Shown one piece after another: positions 1 through 10,446 of a DNA stretch of 64,000 nt. Location: contig JADFZW010000006.1 in assembly GCA_015232355.1 (NCBI GenBank), positions 62,001 through 126,000 of the forward strand, read 5' to 3'. This DNA comes from Oligoflexia bacterium (GTDB lineage Bacteria; Bdellovibrionota; Bacteriovoracia; Bacteriovoracales; Bacteriovoracaceae). Under the pieces are notes generated by a model. The model worked only from the letters and a program-made list of their open reading frames with translations. It ran no database searches and was not told the DNA's origin. The stretch's first letter is position 1. Each line of letters begins with the position of its first letter. The translations under genes were made by a program, and so were the position numbers.

Positions 1-9
1 AAAATTATT

Positions 10-3000
10 CTAGTGTAAACTGACTGAAACCGCCTTAGATACGCCTGGTTCTTGCATTGTGATTCCATATAAAACATCATTTAACTCCATGGTCTTTTTG
101 TTGTGGGTGATGATAATAAACTGCGATCCACCACTCATTTCTTTTAGCAGCTCATTAAAGCGAACAATGTTAGCATCGTCAAGTGGAGCATCTACCTCAT
201 CCAACAAACAAAATGGAGCTGGTCGCACCAAGAATGTAGAAAATATTAGACCAACGGCGGTCATCGCCTTCTCTCCTCCAGACATCAAATTAATATTTTG
301 CATCTTCTTACCTGGAGGTCTGGCCACTACTTCCACTCCTGCCTCTGGATCTTCAAAATTACCAACAAGTTCCAAATGTGCTTCACCACCTCCAAAGAGA
401 ATAGGAAATACCTTCATAAAACGTTCATTTACCTCTTGAAATGCCTCTCTGAATTTCATTTTAGATTTCTCATCAATAAATAAAATCGCCTTTTGCAAAT
501 CCTCTAGCGATCGCTGCAACTCTGCCTCCTGAGCGCAGAGGAAATTGTGTCGCTTCTGTTGACGTTCATACTCATCGATGGCCATCCAATTTATCTCACC
601 TAATTCATTAAGTGATATTTGCAATTCTCGCAACTTCTCCTTCGCTTCCTTTAAATCCTCTCCATATTTTCTTACAAATTGATAAGTCTCCTCGGCAATT
701 ACTTGTAATTCAACCCTCATATCAAAATCTGCAGCAACTCCAACTTCAACTTCACGATAAAATGTTTTAGTCATATCTTTAAAACCATGAAATGAATCTC
801 TAGCACTCACATACTCTAAATCCAATTCGCAAGAGACCACTCTACGCAAATTCACTCTGTATTTTTCAAAGACATCACGAACACATCGTTCCTCTTCATC
901 ATAGCTACTATCAATTCTTGTCTTAAGAAGTAACAAATCCTTATCTAAACGATTAATCTTTCTTTCAACACTCTTTAATCCCTTCTCCTTCTCCTCCAAC
1001 TCATTAAAGAGATTATTTAGCTTTGCCTTGGCCACATTTAAGCTCGCTTCATTCTCTTTCAAAACTTTGGCCAAATCAACTGTAGAAACTTTTAATTCTT
1101 CTATCTGCAGTAGCGCCACCTCAATCTCATGTTGATAATCAGCAATTAATTTATCATTGGATTCATGTCTTATTTTTAATTTTTGAATCTGTTGCTTGAT
1201 ATCTTCAACTTGCATCTCCAATGCCTCAAAACGCAACTTTTCACTCTTAACTTTCGCATCTCTTTTTATGTACTCCTCTTTAAATTCCTGATGACGTTCT
1301 TTAAGTAGGGTAACCTCTTCATCTAAACGATCAAAGATATCCTCTTTTTCCTCTAACATAACTTTGATTGACTTCATCTCTTGATCAATCTTTTCTTGTA
1401 ATTCTATAAATTGAAATTTATTTTGGGCCACGGTTGTAACTTTTTTCTTCAGCTCCTCTAGCTTTGGTCCATCCGCCCTGATCTGCACACTTAAATTTTT
1501 ATACTCTGATTCTCGAACCATTACTTTAGTTTTTAGATCTGAAAATTCACTTTGCAAGCTTTTCAAAATATCACTCTTAATATGTAAATTTTCTCGTAAA
1601 TCAATTAAAGCTTTATCCAATTCCAGCACTTCACCTCTCAAAACTTCTTCTTTTTGTGATAACTCTGTAATCTCATTATTTCTGTGAATAACACCTCTGG
1701 ATGCTGAGGATGCTTTATTATTTTGATTTTGATTTTGATTTTGATTATTACAAACTCTATAAACTAAAAACTCTCCAAAATTATAAACTACTTTCGTACC
1801 ATCTAGAGTTGCAGCAGCAATAAAATTTTCTGATAGTGTAGAAACGTCTAATTCATCAACGAGATACAATTTCTTCAAAATCTTTAATAACTCTTCTCTA
1901 CCTTTTGTTCCTTCCTTTATGGTAACAATATCACTCAATCTATAAATATTTGGAAGACTTGGAAGACTCAAAAGATTGGTCTCATTATCACTATCACTCT
2001 CTCTAGTTAATATAACCTTTGCAAACTCTCTATAATTAGAAAGTATTTCCTGTTTTCCACCTTCTTTGCCGCCAACAAAGAGTAGTGCTTCAAACCATTC
2101 GCTAAGTAGGTTTTGTACACCAACACTATACTTCTGATCACACTCAATATAATTTCCCCAAATAGAAAAATTCTCACCATCCACCGACTCTAAGAAGGAT
2201 TTCAAACTCTCCACTTCCTCTTCACTTCTTCCACCACTCTTAGCAAAATCCTCCAACGAAGATTTAAGTTCTTCTAATGAATGTAATCTTGATTGAACTG
2301 CAACCAATTCTTTATTTTTATTATTGTATTCACCATTTATTAGGAGTTGATTTTTTCCTAAGTTGCTTACCTCTAACTCCAACTCATTAATTCGAGTACT
2401 ACACTCTTCAAACAACGCTTGTTTCTCCTTAATCTCACTCTCCAAGCGCCTTAGTTCATCACTTTTGCGATTAAAATCTCGCTCTCCACCCTCTATTGAT
2501 TCTGACAGCTCTTGCTGTTTATTAAAAATTTCCTCAATCTTGGAATTATTTTTAAATTCTTCTCTCTCTAATTCTTGATAGCGCTCTTTCTTCCTCTTGA
2601 TCTCACTAAAAAGAGAGTCGCGCTCTCCACCCTTAACTTCCAACTCGTCTTGTAGCAGGGTCACACTCTCCTCTAATTTCAAAACCTCATCTTCCTCATT
2701 TTCAGCGCCACCCATCTCCTGCAACTCTTTGTTGATCTTAACTAACAGCTCATTTCTCTCCTTCTCCTCTCTAGCGATCTCCTCATTCTCACTCTTTCTC
2801 TCCTCAATAAGATCATATTTTTCATCTGTATTCATCTGCAAATAATTTAGTCGCTCCTCCTTGGTGGTCAACTCCTTGGCCACATCGTTGTAGCGTCTTT
2901 GCTCCTCTTCCACTTCAAAATTAATCTCATCTTTTACAACTTTAATTTGTTGCAGGCCCAATTCAAAAACATCTCGTTCACCTCTATGAACTTCAATCTG

Positions 3001-3777
3001 CTGACTCTTTTCACTCAAATCTTTTTGATCAGCAATAAATTGCTTAACTAATTCCAACTCCCTGTGAGAGTGAACAATCAGCTCATTATTTCTCAAGCGC
3101 TCCTTAATTTTTCTCGCCTTTAGCGCTTTATCTGCTTGCACCTCTAAAACTTTTAGTTGTTTATATACTTCTGCCTTTAGATCTTTTAATCGCCCTAGAT
3201 TTTGTTCTGTATGCTCAATCTTTTTTAATGATTCTTTTTTTCTTAATTTAAATTTTGTAATTCCCGCCACCTCTTCGATCATCACTCGCTTCTCTTGAGG
3301 ATTGGCAATAATTAAACGATTAATCTCACCTTGAGCAATTATCGAATAGGATTTGGCACCAACACCTGTATCCATGAAAACTTCTTGAATATCTTTTAAT
3401 CTGCTAGGAAAATTATTTATTCTATACTCAGTTTCTCCACTCCTGTAGAGTTTGCGAGTTAACTGAATCTCTGGTGGATTGCAAACCTTATCTCCAATGT
3501 GAATATGCTTTCCATTCACATTATCGAGTACCAACGATACTTCTGCAAAAGCACCAGGTGCATATTGGGCCGACCCAGAAAAAATCACATCCTTCATTGA
3601 AGAACCACGCAAATGCTTGGCCGATTGCTCTCCCATAACCCAAAAGAGAGCGTCCACTACATTGGACTTTCCACAACCATTAGGCCCAACTATTCCCGTG
3701 ATCCCTTGATCAAAATGAATAACTGTTTTATCTTTGAATGATTTAAAACCCTGAACAATTAATTTTTTAAGCTTCAC
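10..3777 (-). CDS. smc: Chromosome segregation ATPase SMC
   Basis: Structural maintenance of chromosomes protein, the core ATPase of the bacterial condensin that compacts and segregates DNA in the cytoplasm. At 1255 residues it has the full layout: N-terminal ABC half with Walker A GPNGCGKS (about residue 32), a long coiled coil, a central hinge (about residues 520-670), a second coiled coil, and a C-terminal half with signature LMSGGEKA and Walker B FCLLDEVDAP. The start is GTG, with a GGGGAG ribosome site about 9 nt upstream. The hinge region carries an NQNQNQNQNN tract encoded by a hexamer repeat, which is unusual for this domain. Transcribed divergently from the SPL-like gene. ScpA/ScpB are not in the window. 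Confidence 0.97.
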   Translation of the reverse strand: MKLKKLIVQGFKSFKDKTVIHFDQGITGIVGPNGCGKSNVVDALFWVMGEQSAKHLRGSSMKDVIFSGSAQYAPGAFAEVSLVLDNVNGKHIHIGDKVCNPPEIQLTRKLYRSGETEYRINNFPSRLKDIQEVFMDTGVGAKSYSIIAQGEINRLIIANPQEKRVMIEEVAGITKFKLRKKESLKKIEHTEQNLGRLKDLKAEVYKQLKVLEVQADKALKARKIKERLRNNELIVHSHRELELVKQFIADQKDLSEKSQQIEVHRGERDVFELGLQQIKVVKDEINFEVEEEQRRYNDVAKELTTKEERLNYLQMNTDEKYDLIEERKSENEEIAREEKERNELLVKINKELQEMGGAENEEDEVLKLEESVTLLQDELEVKGGERDSLFSEIKRKKERYQELEREEFKNNSKIEEIFNKQQELSESIEGGERDFNRKSDELRRLESEIKEKQALFEECSTRINELELEVSNLGKNQLLINGEYNNKNKELVAVQSRLHSLEELKSSLEDFAKSGGRSEEEVESLKSFLESVDGENFSIWGNYIECDQKYSVGVQNLLSEWFEALLFVGGKEGGKQEILSNYREFAKVILTRESDSDNETNLLSLPSLPNIYRLSDIVTIKEGTKGREELLKILKKLYLVDELDVSTLSENFIAAATLDGTKVVYNFGEFLVYRVCNNQNQNQNQNNKASSASRGVIHRNNEITELSQKEEVLRGEVLELDKALIDLRENLHIKSDILKSLQSEFSDLKTKVMVRESEYKNLSVQIRADGPKLEELKKKVTTVAQNKFQFIELQEKIDQEMKSIKVMLEEKEDIFDRLDEEVTLLKERHQEFKEEYIKRDAKVKSEKLRFEALEMQVEDIKQQIQKLKIRHESNDKLIADYQHEIEVALLQIEELKVSTVDLAKVLKENEASLNVAKAKLNNLFNELEEKEKGLKSVERKINRLDKDLLLLKTRIDSSYDEEERCVRDVFEKYRVNLRRVVSCELDLEYVSARDSFHGFKDMTKTFYREVEVGVAADFDMRVELQVIAEETYQFVRKYGEDLKEAKEKLRELQISLNELGEINWMAIDEYERQQKRHNFLCAQEAELQRSLEDLQKAILFIDEKSKMKFREAFQEVNERFMKVFPILFGGGEAHLELVGNFEDPEAGVEVVARPPGKKMQNINLMSGGEKAMTAVGLIFSTFLVRPAPFCLLDEVDAPLDDANIVRFNELLKEMSGGSQFIIITHNKKTMELNDVLYGITMQEPGVSKAVSVSLH
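1721..1744. repeat. Hexamer microsatellite inside smc (4 copies)
   Basis: Four perfect copies of TTTTGA in the hinge-coding part of smc, read on the minus strand as alternating Asn and Gln codons. A change in copy number would keep the reading frame. Confidence 0.9.
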
Positions 3778-3875
3778 TGTGTCTCTTCTCCCCTTATCAG
3801 CTTATCACCCTTATCATTAAAATCACTTTGTCATTTTACAAAACAGAGTTGTTTATGTAAACCCAACTGTTATAT

Positions 3876-5195
3876 ATGATAAAAGCAAAAGCAAAACAAA
3901 AATTCGAATCCATAAAAGATCAGACTCTCTATAAATATTTAGAGGACGATAGTGATAAAAAGTTAATCGATGATCTCTCTTCCAATTACTATCTATCACT
4001 ACAAGAGCTACGACAATTAATGGAAATTTTCATTGATTTTAAGATGTGGGAGGATAATTCACTCTTACCTATCATCATGCTACAATCAAATAATCTTCAT
4101 CTTTCAAAAGAACAGCTCCTAAACTCTATTCATCAAAAATATAAAGAAACAAAAGAATCCACTATTACTATCAAGGAATATCCTAACTTAAACAAAAATA
4201 AACATCATCTAATTACAAGCAATATACAAACAACTAAAACCAACAGTGGAAAAAAAATATCTGGCATGTGCCCAGTGGCATCGACTAAAACTCTATGCTG
4301 CAACTTAAGAACAATCGATGTAATTCAAAATTGCGCATTCGGATGTAGCTATTGTAGCATTCAAACCTTTTATAATAAAAATCAAATAATGGTGGAAGAT
4401 AATCTAGATGAGAAATTAGATGCTATTACAAGTGATCTTAATCCTCTCAAACTCTATCACTTTGGAGTTGGTCAATCATCTGACTCACTTCTCTTTGGTA
4501 ATATAAATGGCACTCTAGACTCTCTAATGAATTGGGCATTAAAAAATCCAAATATTTTATTAGAATTTAAAACCAAATCAAACAACATAGATTATTTTAT
4601 CAAAAAATCCATTCCAACAAATGTCTTTGTCTCTTGGACATTAAATACTGAAACCATAATAAAAAATGAAGAGCACCTTACTGCCTCTCTTGATGAACGG
4701 CTACAAGCGGCCCGCCGTCTGCTTGATCATAAAATGAAAGTTGCCTTTCACTTTCACCCAATAGTCTATTATAAAAATTGGAAGCAAGAATACCAAAGTG
4801 TAATTTCTCGTCTGCAAGATAACTTTCATCCCTCTGAAATTCTATTTATCTCTCTTGGAACCATCACTATGATCAAACCAGCTATACAAGAGATGCGAAT
4901 CAAAGGAGCAAAAGGACTTTTAAAGAGTAAGATTTTACAAATGCCTATGGAAAAAGTTTATGGTCGTCTCTCCTATCCAATGGAAATAAAGAAAGAGATG
5001 TTTACTCAAGTGTATTCCATGTTCAACTCAAACTCAAACTCAAACTGGACTGATCATATATTCTTTTATCTTTGTATGGAACCAAGGGAGTGCTGGGATT
5101 TTATTAATATAAATAAAGAATCAATTCCCTCTTCTAATGAAAATCTAGAATCTGAGCTTTGTTTGCACATCCATCAGAAAATGTTAAGCTGCTAA
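3876..5195 (+). CDS. SPL-family radical SAM protein
   Basis: Radical SAM protein of the spore photoproduct lyase-like family. The cluster-binding motif is C-AFG-C-SY-C (CX3CX2C), near residue 155. Downstream blocks such as LEFKTKSNN and KMKVAFHFHPIVYY match the TIM-barrel part of SPL-like proteins, and the 439-residue length fits. In spore formers this enzyme repairs UV thymine dimers; in non-spore-formers the role is unproven but is usually assumed to be DNA repair. The gene ends in a tail-to-tail 4-nt overlap with the M23 peptidase gene. No clear ribosome site precedes the ATG; a GTTTA-N2-TAAAC dyad lies at 3851-3862. An NSNSNSN tract (near 5029-5046) comes from a hexamer repeat. Confidence 0.82.
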   Translation: MIKAKAKQKFESIKDQTLYKYLEDDSDKKLIDDLSSNYYLSLQELRQLMEIFIDFKMWEDNSLLPIIMLQSNNLHLSKEQLLNSIHQKYKETKESTITIKEYPNLNKNKHHLITSNIQTTKTNSGKKISGMCPVASTKTLCCNLRTIDVIQNCAFGCSYCSIQTFYNKNQIMVEDNLDEKLDAITSDLNPLKLYHFGVGQSSDSLLFGNINGTLDSLMNWALKNPNILLEFKTKSNNIDYFIKKSIPTNVFVSWTLNTETIIKNEEHLTASLDERLQAARRLLDHKMKVAFHFHPIVYYKNWKQEYQSVISRLQDNFHPSEILFISLGTITMIKPAIQEMRIKGAKGLLKSKILQMPMEKVYGRLSYPMEIKKEMFTQVYSMFNSNSNSNWTDHIFFYLCMEPRECWDFININKESIPSSNENLESELCLHIHQKMLSC

Positions 5196-6754
5196 CTGCG
5201 GGCCCCACCCATACTTCTTAGCTCTAAAGGATCATCACTCTCACCATCACCATCGATATCCACATCATCAGAAGAAGAATCCTCCTCAGCGCCACTTACC
5301 AATTCACCCACATCTAAAACATCTAAGTCAGAAGATGATGGCAACACTTCCAATTTTTTAAGTTCATCCAATCCCTTTTTTGAGAGGAGATTTTCAACTC
5401 TCTTACTGGATTCTCCTGCTTGCAACAATCCATCGATATTGCCCTTTTGTTGTTGAAAGAGTGACCATTCATTTGCTTTCAATCGATAATTAGAAGGCAT
5501 ATTTAGCGCCATAGGATTTACTGGCGATTCATTTTTCCAAATCTCATAGTGAAGATGTGGGCCTGTAGTTCTTCCTGTGGCCCCAACATATCCAATTATA
5601 TCTTTTTGCTTAACACGTTTTCCAACCTTTAATCCCTTCAAAAATTTAGACATATGAGCATAGGCAGTGGAGAATGTATCATTGTGACGAATCTTTACAA
5701 TCTTACCATAACCTCTAATTCTTCCAACATAAGTTACAATCCCATCACCTGCCGCCCAAATAGGAGTTCCTCTTGGAGAAGAAAAATCCACACCTTTGTG
5801 ACTATGATTATATCCTAAAACTGGATGTCTTCTCCTTCCAAAATTAGAAGATATTCTAACTGCTGAAGTTGGAGTTTTCAGTAAAGCCTTCTTAATTCCC
5901 TCTCCCTCCTCATTGAAGTACTCATCGCTACCATCAAAAGTTTTATAGGAATAGTATGAACTAAGCGAATCTTTCAAATCAAGAGAGAGATAATAGATTT
6001 TTCCACTCTCAACCCACTCTCCATTTTCATCATAAAAAGATTCATATAAAACTTCGAAGGAATCTCCCTCCTCAATATCTCTTTGAAAATCCACTTGAAA
6101 ACTATAGAGATCAAAAAATTTCATCATCACAGTCGATGGTACCTGCGCCTCTCTAAATGCTTCATATAGCGAATTTGCAATCACTCCTTCTGCTAGAATA
6201 ATTTTTCTTGTAAGTTTCTTTTGAAACTTTTCCGCCACAAACTCCTTATCGGAAATTCTTTTAAGCAAAACAAAATCACGAGAGTTAACATAAAGTCGTA
6301 ATCCCATAAATTTTGACATCGGAGTGTAATCTTTATCTGGACAAATTTCTAAATCAATTCTTTGTCCAGGCCGAAGAGCACGCGGCCCAAAGAGTGGGCC
6401 TAACGTATTGGCCGCCCAATAAGCATCTTCGAGAGGAAGTGAAGCCTCTTTAAAAATATCTATTAATGTCTGACCTTTTCGCACGGACATTGATACGTGA
6501 TAATCTTCGAATGGAATAGAGCTATTAAAAATTGGGCCAAACAAAGATACGTAGAATTCGTTAAACTCATTTTGTTCACTCAATCCAGTTTTAGTGATAT
6601 TTTTTCCAAAACCAAACCTTAAAGAACTACAAGGTCTTTCGAATGGAATATACTTAATAGTAGAATGTGCATTATCACTCCCCACCAAACCTATAATTCC
6701 AAATACAGTTATGGAGGTGATAAAAATTATTATTGCATATATTATTTTTATCAT
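5192..6754 (-). CDS. M23-family murein endopeptidase (LytM)
   Basis: Zinc metallopeptidase that cuts peptidoglycan cross-bridges in the periplasm. An N-terminal membrane segment (residues about 3-24) anchors or exports it. Residues about 105-155 (VRKGQTLIDIF ... LRPGQRIDL) form a LysM/OapA-like wall-binding region. The M23 domain has both zinc motifs, NHSHKGVDF (HxxxD) and GPHLHYEIW (HxH), so it should be catalytically active. The last 80 residues are acidic and low complexity (EEDSSSDDVDIDGDGESDD). It resembles MepM/YebA-type enzymes used in wall growth or, in predators, in wall remodelling. The ribosome site AGGAAAA precedes the ATG. Confidence 0.9.
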   Translation of the reverse strand: MIKIIYAIIIFITSITVFGIIGLVGSDNAHSTIKYIPFERPCSSLRFGFGKNITKTGLSEQNEFNEFYVSLFGPIFNSSIPFEDYHVSMSVRKGQTLIDIFKEASLPLEDAYWAANTLGPLFGPRALRPGQRIDLEICPDKDYTPMSKFMGLRLYVNSRDFVLLKRISDKEFVAEKFQKKLTRKIILAEGVIANSLYEAFREAQVPSTVMMKFFDLYSFQVDFQRDIEEGDSFEVLYESFYDENGEWVESGKIYYLSLDLKDSLSSYYSYKTFDGSDEYFNEEGEGIKKALLKTPTSAVRISSNFGRRRHPVLGYNHSHKGVDFSSPRGTPIWAAGDGIVTYVGRIRGYGKIVKIRHNDTFSTAYAHMSKFLKGLKVGKRVKQKDIIGYVGATGRTTGPHLHYEIWKNESPVNPMALNMPSNYRLKANEWSLFQQQKGNIDGLLQAGESSKRVENLLSKKGLDELKKLEVLPSSSDLDVLDVGELVSGAEEDSSSDDVDIDGDGESDDPLELRSMGGARS

Positions 6755-6847
6755 TAGTAATTTTCCTATTGGTAGTTAAATAATATAGTAGAATAATAAT
6801 TACTTATTTACACGTTCCCTTGCGTAAGATGTTCTCCGAAATAACTA

Positions 6848-8422
6848 TCATCCATTCGGATCACACTTTTTGATATAATTAAGCGTCTCTTTTGCAATAT
6901 CAGTAAGTAGCTGAACCTTACTATAATCAAAGTTTATATTGTTTAGATATTGTAAAATAAGAGCATCTCCAATAGAACTAGCAGGTAGAATACCAGAGAA
7001 GAAGAAACCCATTTTTTCAAATTCAGAAGTTATTATTGCAGTTGTTGGATCTTCTAACTTTAAGAAGAGTGTAATGGAGGCCATCTGTTGCACACAAAGA
7101 TTTCTAAGCAAAAGCTTAATCTCTTTTAAAATATTACTTCCATACTCATAAATAAATATTTCCACACTTCCCTCAGCACTATGTAAAACTACCTCTAATT
7201 TTGAATCCTCTTTTTCAAACTTTGGTGTCTTATTTTTATCTGTAAGATAGTGATGATCATTGGCCTTAATATTATGATACAATTTTTTAATCATCTCAAG
7301 ATGATGAGAAGGTGGATAAAGATTTAAACTCTTAGGTTGATTCATATATCTAAATCCCAATGCCACAGTAATTCTTTGGGAGGTATCTCCATCTATTCCC
7401 TTAAAGTGCCAACTGGCCGGACTAGTGGCCAACTCAATTCCACAATCTAAAAAGTCATACTTAATCAATGCTTTTTGAGTGAAGAGATGATTTGTAACTG
7501 AATAAGCATAGGCACCAACTAATGGATATTTTTTAGGAGTAGTAAACAAACACTCCGTTAATTTCTTTAAGCACCCTTGACTTCGATACTCTGGATTTAC
7601 AAAAGCAAAAGTAAGTTCAGCAATACTTGCACCCACATAAGGATAGAAAAACGCCACATGCCCCATGAACTCCTCTTTATCAGAGACTGCTACGATAGAA
7701 ATAAGTTGTTCTTTTTTATTTAACTCCACCAACTTATCTGGAAAATATATGTTGTCATCAAAAAAAGTGTAGCCATGAGATTTATAAGCACCCTTAGAAA
7801 CCTCTATCGCCTCCTCTTCTTTCATTCTGCGAACACTGTAATTTATTTTTTCGCTAATTACGGCCACTAAATCTTTATTCTTTGCTTTTTCATTTTCAAA
7901 AGCATTTGTATCTGTATTTGTACGTGCTTTATACTCATCAATATTTACCCCAGGTAAATATTTTATCATATGAATCTCTTTTCCTTCTGCTCCCAAGTTA
8001 TGAAATGAGACTTCATTCATTAGATTTTTCATCAAATGCAATCCCAATCCCTCACTTGATAATGATTTCATATCACCATCGGTATTAAGAGAATCTGGAA
8101 GTGAATATTTTGGAAATAGTTTTGGATCAAAAGGTAATCCCTTTTCTTTAATTATAATTTTCAAACCAACATCTAATTCTGTACAAATGATATCGAATGT
8201 ACTTCGTTCATTTTTTTCAAAAGCATGTTTGATTACATTAGTGACAGCTTCTTCGATAGCAATCTCTACCTGATTTAACTCTTCCTCATTTTTAAAACCA
8301 ACTTTTTTCGCCATCTCAAAGGCAAATGCTTGTGAAATTTTCACATATTCGAGCATATTTGGAATAGTTATTTTTACTGATTTATTTGGACAGTTCGGTT
8401 GGTATTTCATCTCATTTCCCAT
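6848..8422 (-). CDS. Anti-sigma-factor-like ATPase fused to GNAT acyltransferase
   Basis: Two-part cytoplasmic protein of 524 residues. Residues 1-155 form a GHKL kinase domain of the RsbW/SpoIIAB type, with N-box EIAIEEAVTNVIKHAF and a glycine box SSEGLGLHLMKNL. Residues about 190-380 form a GNAT-like domain (IVAVSDKEEFMGHVAFFYPYVGASIAELTFAFVNPEYRSQG, where the last block is the acetyl-CoA loop), followed by a second, divergent GNAT-like half. Such fusions are expected to act in partner-switching regulation, but the acyl substrate is unknown. GGGGGA sits five bases before the ATG. The gene lies upstream of the M23 gene on the same strand with a gap of about 90 bp. Confidence 0.8.
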   Translation of the reverse strand: MGNEMKYQPNCPNKSVKITIPNMLEYVKISQAFAFEMAKKVGFKNEEELNQVEIAIEEAVTNVIKHAFEKNERSTFDIICTELDVGLKIIIKEKGLPFDPKLFPKYSLPDSLNTDGDMKSLSSEGLGLHLMKNLMNEVSFHNLGAEGKEIHMIKYLPGVNIDEYKARTNTDTNAFENEKAKNKDLVAVISEKINYSVRRMKEEEAIEVSKGAYKSHGYTFFDDNIYFPDKLVELNKKEQLISIVAVSDKEEFMGHVAFFYPYVGASIAELTFAFVNPEYRSQGCLKKLTECLFTTPKKYPLVGAYAYSVTNHLFTQKALIKYDFLDCGIELATSPASWHFKGIDGDTSQRITVALGFRYMNQPKSLNLYPPSHHLEMIKKLYHNIKANDHHYLTDKNKTPKFEKEDSKLEVVLHSAEGSVEIFIYEYGSNILKEIKLLLRNLCVQQMASITLFLKLEDPTTAIITSEFEKMGFFFSGILPASSIGDALILQYLNNINFDYSKVQLLTDIAKETLNYIKKCDPNG

Positions 8423-8464
8423 ATTATCCCCCTTATGATGAGACTTAATAAATATTACTAAATA

Positions 8465-9757
8465 TTATTTTTTATTTCTAGGTTTTAAATATATAGTGCC
8501 CCCTAAGTATGCTTGCATATATGGTTGTAGCTTAGCTGGAATACGAATACTCAAATCCTTTTCTTGATGGTTTTCAAGGAATGGAACTAAAATTCTTGGA
8601 GTAGCAATAGCTGTATTATTAAGCGTATGACAATAGAGCACTTTCCCCTCTGAATTACGATATCGCAAATTGGTTCTACGTGCCTGCCAATCATGAAGTG
8701 AAGAACAGCTATGAGTCTCTCGATATTTTTTCTCACTTGGAACCCACGCCTCTAAATCATACATTCTCACCTTACCAGTACCCATGTCTCCAGTACAACA
8801 CTCTACCACTCTGTATGGTAATTCTAAGTCGCTAACAATCTCCTCAGAAGTGGCCAACAACTCTGCATGCATTCTCTCTGATTCCTCAGCATCACTCTTA
8901 CAAATTATATATTGCTCAACCTTAGTAAATTGATGAACGCGAATAAGTCCTTTAACATCTTTGCCGTAACTTCCCGCCTCTCTCCTAAAACAAGCAGAGT
9001 ATCCTGCATACTTAATTGGCAGTCGTGATTCATCCAAAATCTCTCCCGTATGCAAACTATTTAATTGCACCTCTGCGGTTCCAGATAAATAGCTGTCGTC
9101 ACTTTGTAAATAATATACTTGCTCTTTTCCAGTTGGAAAGTGTCCCGTTCCATAGAGAGTTTGTTCTCTCACTAGTGAAGGCATCGAAAGTAGTGTAAAA
9201 TTTTTGTTTAATAATTTATCGATCGCTAAACGATGAATCGCTTGCTCTAATAACACCATCTCATTTTTTAAAGCATAACTTCTGCTTCCACATACTTCCG
9301 CAATTCGCTCAAATTCCGCCCAATCATTTTTGGTTAAAATTTCAATATGATTTAATGGAGTAAAGTCAAAATTGCGATACTCACCAACACGCTTTACTTC
9401 CACATTATCCTCTTCATCTTTTCCTATCGGCGCCCGCTCAGAGGGAATATTGGGAACAAGCCACAACATATTCTTTAAATTCTCCTCTAACTCATTTACT
9501 TTCGGTTTTAATGCTTCAATCTCATCACCAATTTCTCGGCCACGCTTTATAAATTGTTCCCTCTCTCCTGCTGGAAGTGAAGGAATCTTTTTTGAATTTG
9601 CATTTCGCTCAGTCTGCAACTCCTGCATCTTTTGCTTTACTGACAACAAATCCTTATCTAATGAGAGCAACTGATCAAGATCAAGAGCAACTCTTTTTAA
9701 TTTGATAGCATTTTTTACTACTTCCGAATTCTCACGAATAAATTTTAGATCCAACAT
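8465..9757 (-). CDS. serS: Seryl-tRNA synthetase
   Basis: Class II aminoacyl-tRNA synthetase that charges tRNA-Ser (and tRNA-Sec where present). The N-terminal coiled-coil arm that grips the long variable arm of the tRNA spans residues about 30-105. Motif 2 (YSACFRREAGSYGKD, followed by the VHQFTKVEQ region) and motif 3 (NNTAIATPRILVPFLENHQ) are intact. The length of 430 residues is normal. It lies 42 bp upstream of the anti-sigma/GNAT gene on the same strand and may be co-transcribed with it. Confidence 0.97.
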   Translation of the reverse strand: MLDLKFIRENSEVVKNAIKLKRVALDLDQLLSLDKDLLSVKQKMQELQTERNANSKKIPSLPAGEREQFIKRGREIGDEIEALKPKVNELEENLKNMLWLVPNIPSERAPIGKDEEDNVEVKRVGEYRNFDFTPLNHIEILTKNDWAEFERIAEVCGSRSYALKNEMVLLEQAIHRLAIDKLLNKNFTLLSMPSLVREQTLYGTGHFPTGKEQVYYLQSDDSYLSGTAEVQLNSLHTGEILDESRLPIKYAGYSACFRREAGSYGKDVKGLIRVHQFTKVEQYIICKSDAEESERMHAELLATSEEIVSDLELPYRVVECCTGDMGTGKVRMYDLEAWVPSEKKYRETHSCSSLHDWQARRTNLRYRNSEGKVLYCHTLNNTAIATPRILVPFLENHQEKDLSIRIPAKLQPYMQAYLGGTIYLKPRNKK

Positions 9758-9786
9758 AGAAATTGTCCTCTCTTTTCTTTTTCCAA

Positions 9787-9846
9787 AAAAATATAAAAAA
9801 AAAGTCTGTATAAGTGCTTTAAAAAAACTTAACTTACACAGACTTT
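9787..9846 (-). terminator. Rho-independent terminator
   Basis: Inverted repeat with arms at 9801-9815 and 9832-9846 (15 bp, one G-U pair). On the minus strand it is followed by a long T run (the A run at 9787-9800). It ends the transcript of the small secreted protein gene at 9891-10310, just before serS. Confidence 0.85.
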
Positions 9847-9890
9847 ATTACTTTAATTCAAATACTATCAAATATTTTTCTAATTTCTAA

Positions 9891-10310
9891 TTAAAAAGTA
9901 GGGGCAACTCCTGGTGGCTCTGGTGGGTTAATTGGGCCAATAACTCTTGCTTTTACGCAAAGACATTTAAAAGCGCGATCAACGTATACTGTACCTTTGT
10001 GATCTACTACCATACATTGATTCTTCAACTGACCATTGTCTGAAAAGTTATTTCCATAAAGCTCACCTTTTGCATTACGAGCATTAACCTTACAAACAAA
10101 AGTCTTTTTGGTAATATCAGAAACATACGCCTCGTTCTCTGCTCTAGCTTGTTGTTTTAAACAAACATCGAGACATGGGGTAGCAATTGATGGATACCAT
10201 CCAGCAGAATTGGCCAAGAATGAACTATCTGGAAGTGGATCGGCCATTAAGCTAGTTGAGAAGATACCAACGCTCAAAACAAGCAAAAAACTTTTAAGTA
10301 ATCTTTTCAT
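9891..10310 (-). CDS. Small secreted Cys-containing protein
   Basis: A 139-residue protein that I do not recognise. It starts with a clear Sec signal peptide (MKRLLKSFLLVLSVGIFSTSLMA, cleavage before DP). The mature part has six cysteines in the pattern CLDVC ... VC ... QC ... KCLC, so disulfides in the periplasm or outside the cell are likely. The C-terminus is proline rich (NPPEPPGVAPTF). AGGAG lies well placed upstream, and the gene has its own terminator, so it is probably a single-gene transcript. Confidence 0.75.
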   Translation of the reverse strand: MKRLLKSFLLVLSVGIFSTSLMADPLPDSSFLANSAGWYPSIATPCLDVCLKQQARAENEAYVSDITKKTFVCKVNARNAKGELYGNNFSDNGQLKNQCMVVDHKGTVYVDRAFKCLCVKARVIGPINPPEPPGVAPTF

Positions 10311-10446
10311 TTCTTAATCTCCTTTTTTATATATTTATATTGATAAAAGATTATCCTAACTACATTCGAAGCAATCTCAGTGCCAATGAAATTGAACTAA
10401 AAGTAAAGTAATCAGGATCATTTTGTCTTAAAACAAGTATCAGGTA

